Shown one piece after another: positions 59,361 to 64,000 of a stretch of DNA of 64,000 nucleotides (the first letter of the stretch is position 1; every line of letters begins with the position of its first letter). Position numbers and translations under genes: made by a program. Origin of the DNA: Theobroma cacao (Eukaryota; Streptophyta; Magnoliopsida; Malvales; Malvaceae); contig NC_030855.1 in NCBI RefSeq assembly GCF_000208745.1, positions 8,283,584-8,347,583 on the forward strand, read 5' to 3'. The notes beneath the pieces are model-generated. The model was given only the letters and a program-made list of their open reading frames with translations, searched no databases and had not been told where the DNA came from.

Positions 59361-60958
59361 ATAATGAATGCGAAAATGATAATGACAGTGGTTTTGAAGT
59401 TAATTTTGAAAAAGGTGCAAGTGTCAGTGAACTTGACGATACAAAAAACGTGGAGGATTATGATTTAACTCCGGAATTTTTAAGACTAGTAGAACAGGAG
59501 GGGAGACAAATTGTCCCACATCAAGAGACACTTGAAACGATAAATTTGAGAAATGAAGAAAATAAGAAAGAAGTTAGAATTGGTATGACGTTGGTGCAAA
59601 TGGAAAAAGAAAAACTAATAAAGCTACTCCATGAATATGTAGATGTGTTTGCATGGTCCTATTAAGATATGCTAGGACTCAATACAGACATTGTAGCCCA
59701 TAAATTGCCTTTGAAACCCGAATGAAAACCGATTAAGCAAAAGTTGAGAAGAATGAAACTTGAAATGCTCTTGAAAATTAAAGAAGAGGTGAAAAAACAG
59801 TTCGATGCAGGATTCTTGGAAGTAGCTAAGTACCCTGAATGGGTTGCAAATATTGTCCTAGTACCTAAGAAAGACAGGAAAGTAAGAATGTGTGTGGATT
59901 ATCGAGACTTGAATAGAGCTAGCCCAAAAGATAATTTTCCTCTTCCCCACATTGACACCCTTATTGACAATACTACCCTCCATTCCATGTTTTCCTTTAT
60001 GGATGGCTTTTCAGGGTATAACCAAATTAAGATGGCACTAGAAGATGGAGAGAAAACTACCTTTATAACTATGTGGGGGACCTTTTGTTATAAGGTAATG
60101 CCATTTGGTTTGAAGAATGCCGAGGCAACTTATCAGCGGGCTATGGTGACTCTCTTCCATGATATGATGCACAGAGAGGTTGAGGTGTATGTGGATGATA
60201 TGATTGTAAAAGCTCACAAAACAGAGGACCATACAACCAATCTTGAAAGATTATTTAAGAGGTTACGAAAATTTCAGCTCAGATTAAATCCGGCAAAGTG
60301 CACTTTTGGAGTCACTTCAGGAAAGCTATTGGGTTTCATCGACAGTGAAAGAGGAATAGAAGTTGACCCGGATAAGGTTCAAGCAATCCGTGATTTGCCT
60401 CCTCCCAAAACGCAAAAAGAAGTTAGAGGATTTTTGGGAAGATTAAATTATATAGCCCGGTTCATATCATAGCTCACACTCAAATGTGACCCGATCTTCA
60501 AACTCCTTCGCAAACATAATCCGGGGGCGTGGAATAAGGAGTGCCAAGTTGCTTTTAACAAGGTTAAAGAATATCTGTTGAGTCCGCCAGTATTGGTACC
60601 ACTTGTGGTCGGGAGACCCCTCCTCTTATACCTGACGGTAAATGAAGGATCCATGGGATATGTGTTAGGACAGCATGATGAAACTGGTAAGAAAGAAAGG
60701 GCAGTTTACTACTTGAGTAAAAAGTTCACTGAATACGAGTCCAAGTATTCCTCGTTGGAAAAGATGTGTTGTGCTTTAGCATGGACGGCGCATCGACTCA
60801 GGCAGTACATGCTGTACCATACCACTTGGCTCATTGCAAAGTTGGATCCTATTAAATACATCTTCGAGAAACCTTCCTTATCAGGTAGAGTGGCAAGATG
60901 GCAAGTGTTATTGTCTAAATATGATATTGTATATGTGTCTCAAAAAGCTATCAAATGA
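59361..60958 (+). pseudogene. Reverse transcriptase and first RNase H
   Basis: One register throughout. RT has VDYRDLNRASPKDNFPLP and the catalytic YVDDM at 60188-60202, so its core looks intact. RNase H 1 follows at about 60600-60950 (GSMGYVLGQHDE, YESKYSSLEK), but LYLTVNEG stands where the first catalytic Asp is normally found. Stops at 59663, 59723, 60470 and 60956 interrupt the frame. The polymerase would copy element RNA into cDNA. Confidence 0.88.
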
Positions 60959-61069
60959 AGTGCAATCGTAGATTTTCTTGCAGAAAGGGTGAAAGAGGAT
61001 TATGAACCAATGGAGTTTGAGTTTCCGAATGAGGACTTGATGTCAATATGCCAAACAAGTGGGGAGGAA

Positions 61070-61513
61070 TCGGAGAAAGAGAATTGGAAGATGTTTTTCG
61101 ACGGAGCTTCGAATGCCTTGGAGCATGGCATAGGGGTCGTGTTAGTGTCACCAGAAAGAGATCATTATCCCGTCATAGCTAAACTCAACTTCTATTGCAC
61201 CAATAATGTAGCTGAATATGAAGCTTGTGTCATGGGTCTTCAGGCAGCAATCGAGAGGAAAATTCACATTTTGGAAGTGTATGGGGACTCTGCTTTGGTT
61301 ATTTATCAGTTGCGAGGAGAATGGGAGACATGTGACTCGAAGTTAGTCCGGTATCACAAGTATGTTTCAAAGCTGATTGAAAATTTTGATAAAATTTGCT
61401 TCACCCATTTGCCCCAAAAGGAGAACCAAATGGCCAATGCATTAGCCACTCTGGCGGCAATGTTCAAAGTTGGTACCAATGTCAAGATTCAACCCATCAT
61501 GATTAATCTTTGA
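61070..61513 (+). pseudogene. Second, archaeal-type RNase H (aRH)
   Basis: The acidic residues are in place: FFDGASN (Asp codon 61100-61102), NVAEYEACVMGLQAA (Glu), VYGDSALVIYQL (Asp), and a final ENQMANALATLA segment with its Asp position occupied by Asn. This domain, acquired by the Tat lineage, sits between RNase H 1 and integrase. It ends at a TGA at 61511. Confidence 0.82.
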
Positions 61514-61579
61514 GAGTGCCCCGCACATTGCTCCAGTGTAAAAGAAGAAAGAGACGGGAAACCGTGGTACCATGATATT

Positions 61580-62812
61580 GTGCATTATCTCAAATTTCAG
61601 CAGTACCCGGATCAAAGCTCAGAAAATGATAAGAAAACCATTAGAAGGTTGGCAATGAATTTCTTCTTGGAGGGGAACATCTTATACAAGAGAAGTAGGG
61701 ATCAAACGCTTTTGAGATGCGTGGATTCAACCGAAGCTTGGAGAATAGTTGAGGAAGTTCACGAAGGAGTTTGTGGAGCACATGCAAGTGGACATAAGTT
61801 GGCAAGACAAGTCATGAGGGCAGGGTATTACTGGCTCACGTTGGAAAAGGATTGTATAGACTTCACTCGAAAGTGTCATAAGTGTCAGATATATGCGGAC
61901 AAAATCCATACCCCTGCTAATTCACTGCATGTATTGACATCACCATGGCCATTCTCAATGTGGGGCATGGATGTGATTGGGTTGATAACCCCGAAGGCAT
62001 CAAATGGGCATCGGTTTATTCTGATGGCAATTGACTACTTCACTAAGTGGGTAGAAGCAGCATCTTATGCCAATGTGACCCAGAAAGTGGTATGTAAGTT
62101 CATCCAAAAGGAAATAATATGCCGCTATGGTCTCCCGGAAAGGATCATCACGGATAATGCTAGTAACCTTAATAGTTCGATGATGAAAGAGGTTTGTGCC
62201 AAGTTCAAGATCAAGCATCACAATTCAACGCCTTATCACCCAAAGATGAATGGAGAGGTGGAAGCAGCCAACAAGAACATCAAAAGGATAATTGAAAAGA
62301 TGACAGATATATACAAAGATTGGCATGAGAAGTTACCTTTTGCTTTGCATGCTTATCGCACAACAGTCCAAACTTCCACGGGAGCTACACCATTCTCTTT
62401 GGTGTATGGGATGGAAGCAGTTTTGCCAATTGAAGTAGAAATTCCTTCCCTTCGGGTCATTAAAGAAGTACAGTTGGAAAAAGCCGAATGGGTTAATGCT
62501 TGTTATGAGCAATTGAATCTCATAGAAGAAAAAAGGTTGACGGCACTTTGCCATGGGCAGTTATATCAAAAGAGAATGATAAGGGCATATGGCAAGAAAG
62601 CACATCCTCGATAGTTTCGAGAAGGAGAATTAGTATTGAAAAGAATTCTCCCAAACCAGCATGATCCTCGCGGGAAATGGACACCGAATTGGGAAAGACC
62701 ATTTGTGGTGAAGAAAGCTTTTTCAGGAGGAGCACTAATTTTGGCGGAGATGGACGGAAGGGAGTTTTCCAACCCAGTGAATGCCGATGCTGTCAAAAAA
62801 TATTTTGCATAA
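61580..62812 (+). pseudogene. Integrase
   Basis: The N-terminal zinc-binding HHCC is present (HEGVCGAHASGHK ... CHKCQ, about 61760-61890). The catalytic core keeps D in WGMDVIG, D in IITDNASN and E in NGEVEAANKNIK. The C-terminal part includes FREGELVLKRI and WERPFVVKKAF. One stop at 62612 interrupts it, and the frame ends at TAA 62810-62812 after KKYFA. No chromodomain is seen. It would insert the cDNA into the genome. Confidence 0.88.
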
Positions 62813-63690
62813 AGAAAAAAAAAATTTCAAGTTGAAAACCTGAAAAGGCAGCTTGAATTTGGGAGATGTGTTTAGGGCGAAAACCCGAAAGGGCGGTCTA
62901 GACACGAAAGAGGTCCAAGTACTACAAAAGCTTAATATAGAAATGGTGAAGATCATGATCCGAGATGTTCATACAAAAGACAAGGGAACTGACAAATGTG
63001 CCTATTTTGGGATAAAATTTTGAGACTACTGTTAATATCTATCGAAACAGTCATTAAGAAAGAACTATATCCCTTTTGTATTAATCAATTTTCCCCTGTT
63101 CCTTGTCATTATGCTTGATTGTAGAAACTTCCCTTTTTTCTAATGAAAAGTAGCCTTTCTACTCCCAACAATGCCATCATTTCCATTCTTCCAAGAGATG
63201 AGATATGAGTACATTGCATTGCATTTGTCATAAAATTGGAATGATACTTAATAAAAAGCATGATAAAGTAAGAAATGTTTGCAATATTTTGAAAAAAAAA
63301 AAGATCATAATTGACAGGAAATGAAATGGAGTCTAGTAATGTAAGAAAAGAAATGAGAAAAGGCTACGAAAAGAAAGAAAGAAATGGAATTAGCAATAGA
63401 ATGGAGCACAGTAAAAATGTGAAGAATGATTGGACCATGCATATGATAGAGGAAGAAAACAGTTATGAGCAATGAATTGGGGAAGACCAGAGATCGGAAG
63501 CGTGATCGATTCATCCCCCATTGATCAAAGAGAAGGCTCTAAAAACACCAAAAAAAGGAAATTGATGAAGATGAATTGCCATGTTCAAAATTTTAAAATA
63601 ATTGAAAAATAGGGAAATTCATCTTTAAAATCATATGAATTTCAGATGAGGAATTGATTATTTTTCACCATTTCAAAAAAGAAAAAAGGT
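62813..63690 (+). other. 3' untranslated region of the retrotransposon
   Basis: Begins with purine-rich sequence and GGGCGAAAACCCGAAAGGGC (near 62875). The rest is AT-rich with no credible gene. The polypurine tract and 3' LTR must lie beyond the window. Confidence 0.55.
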
Positions 63691-63693
63691 TTC

Positions 63694-64000
63694 GTTGCCT
63701 CAATTTTGAGGAATTCATTTTTAAAGGTACGTTGCCTCAGCTTTGAGGAGCTCACTTTTAAAAGTTCTCATTGCCTCAGTTTTGAGGAGTTCATTTTTAA
63801 AAGTCCTTGGTGCCTCAGCTTTGAGGAGTTCATTTTTAAAATCTCGTTGTCTCAGTTTTGAGGAGTTCATTTTTAAAGTCTCGTTGCCTCAGTTTTTGAG
63901 GAAGTTCATTTTTAAAGTCTCGTTGCCCCAGCTTTGAGGAGCTCACTTTTAAAAAGTTCTCGTTGCCTCAGTTTTGAGGAGTTCATTTTTAAAGTCTCGT
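63694..64000 (+). repeat. Tandem 37-40 bp hairpin repeat, at least eight units
   Basis: Units start near 63694, 63731, 63770, 63809, 63846, 63883, 63922 and 63962, with a ninth beginning at the edge. The consensus is GTTGCCTCAGTTTTGAGGAG then TTCATTTTTAAAGTCTC. CCTCA and TGAGG in each unit form a 5-bp stem. The frame at 63743-63937 only reads the repeat. Confidence 0.92.

Larger units (their letters stand above)
49578..64000 (+). mobile_element. Ogre/Tat-lineage Ty3/gypsy LTR retrotransposon, 3' end outside window
   Basis: Order: LTR, primer-binding site, ORF1 with coiled coil, gag-protease-G-patch, RT, RNase H, second archaeal-type RNase H, integrase, tandem repeats. Integrase after RT places it in Ty3/gypsy. 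An ORF1 before gag plus a second RNase H before integrase places it in the Tat group that includes Ogre and Retand. The 3' LTR is not in the window. Stops throughout mean it cannot make its own proteins. Confidence 0.9.

Noticed and set aside
63694..64000. CRISPR-like array at the right edge
   Set aside because: Units are contiguous tandem repeats without unique spacers, located in the 3' region of a plant retrotransposon.

Overview
This is a piece of a plant nuclear chromosome, most likely from a eudicot. The signs are long AT-rich spacers, GT-AG introns of up to 5 kb, a plant LRR receptor-kinase end, a plant-type NB-ARC/ARM gene, and plant transposon families (Helitron with an RPA-like gene, Ogre/Tat-type Ty3/gypsy, small TIR elements). 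The sequence itself does not fix the species.

Only three host genes are visible. At 1-384 (+) lies the last exon of an LRR receptor-like kinase of the HPCA1 type; the rest is off the left edge. At 30101-35181 (+) is a two-exon gene for a 1050-residue NB-ARC protein with armadillo-type repeats, resembling rice RLS1, preceded by two probable non-coding leader exons. Convergent with it, at 44419-35879 (-), is a complete six-exon gene for the GINS replication subunit PSF1 (200 residues). Its 5 kb first intron holds a duplicated, nonsense-mutated copy of its own first exon.

The rest is largely transposons in layers. 0.6-6.4 kb: a Tourist-like MITE with TTA duplication, a 560-bp direct-repeat pair, and a TIR element split by a 2.6 kb LTR-like insertion with a 5-bp duplication. 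7.57-23 kb or more: a decayed autonomous Helitron on the minus strand with its CTAG/hairpin 3' end, an RPA-like remnant and a Rep/helicase remnant. The helicase is split by a 6.2 kb LTR-like element, which is itself split by a 2.7 kb one. 24.45-26.9 kb: inverted LTR-like ends around a 100-N assembly gap. 44.9-46.6 kb: two more members of the TIR family, one of them carrying a 221-bp insertion.

From 46788 to the right edge lies an Ogre/Tat-type Ty3/gypsy retrotransposon. A first LTR lacking its last 101 bp abuts a complete 2976-bp LTR. Then follow the primer-binding site, an ORF1 with coiled coil, gag-protease-G-patch, reverse transcriptase, a degenerate RNase H, a second archaeal-type RNase H, integrase, and a tandem array of 37-40 bp hairpin units running off the window. 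Its gag-pol frame has 15 in-frame stops and no frameshift that I could find, so it is a dead copy. Nothing here looks like a prokaryotic system, CRISPR array or operon. The most unusual things are the decoy PSF1 exon, the LTR architecture, the upstream ORF of the NB-ARM gene and the depth of nesting.
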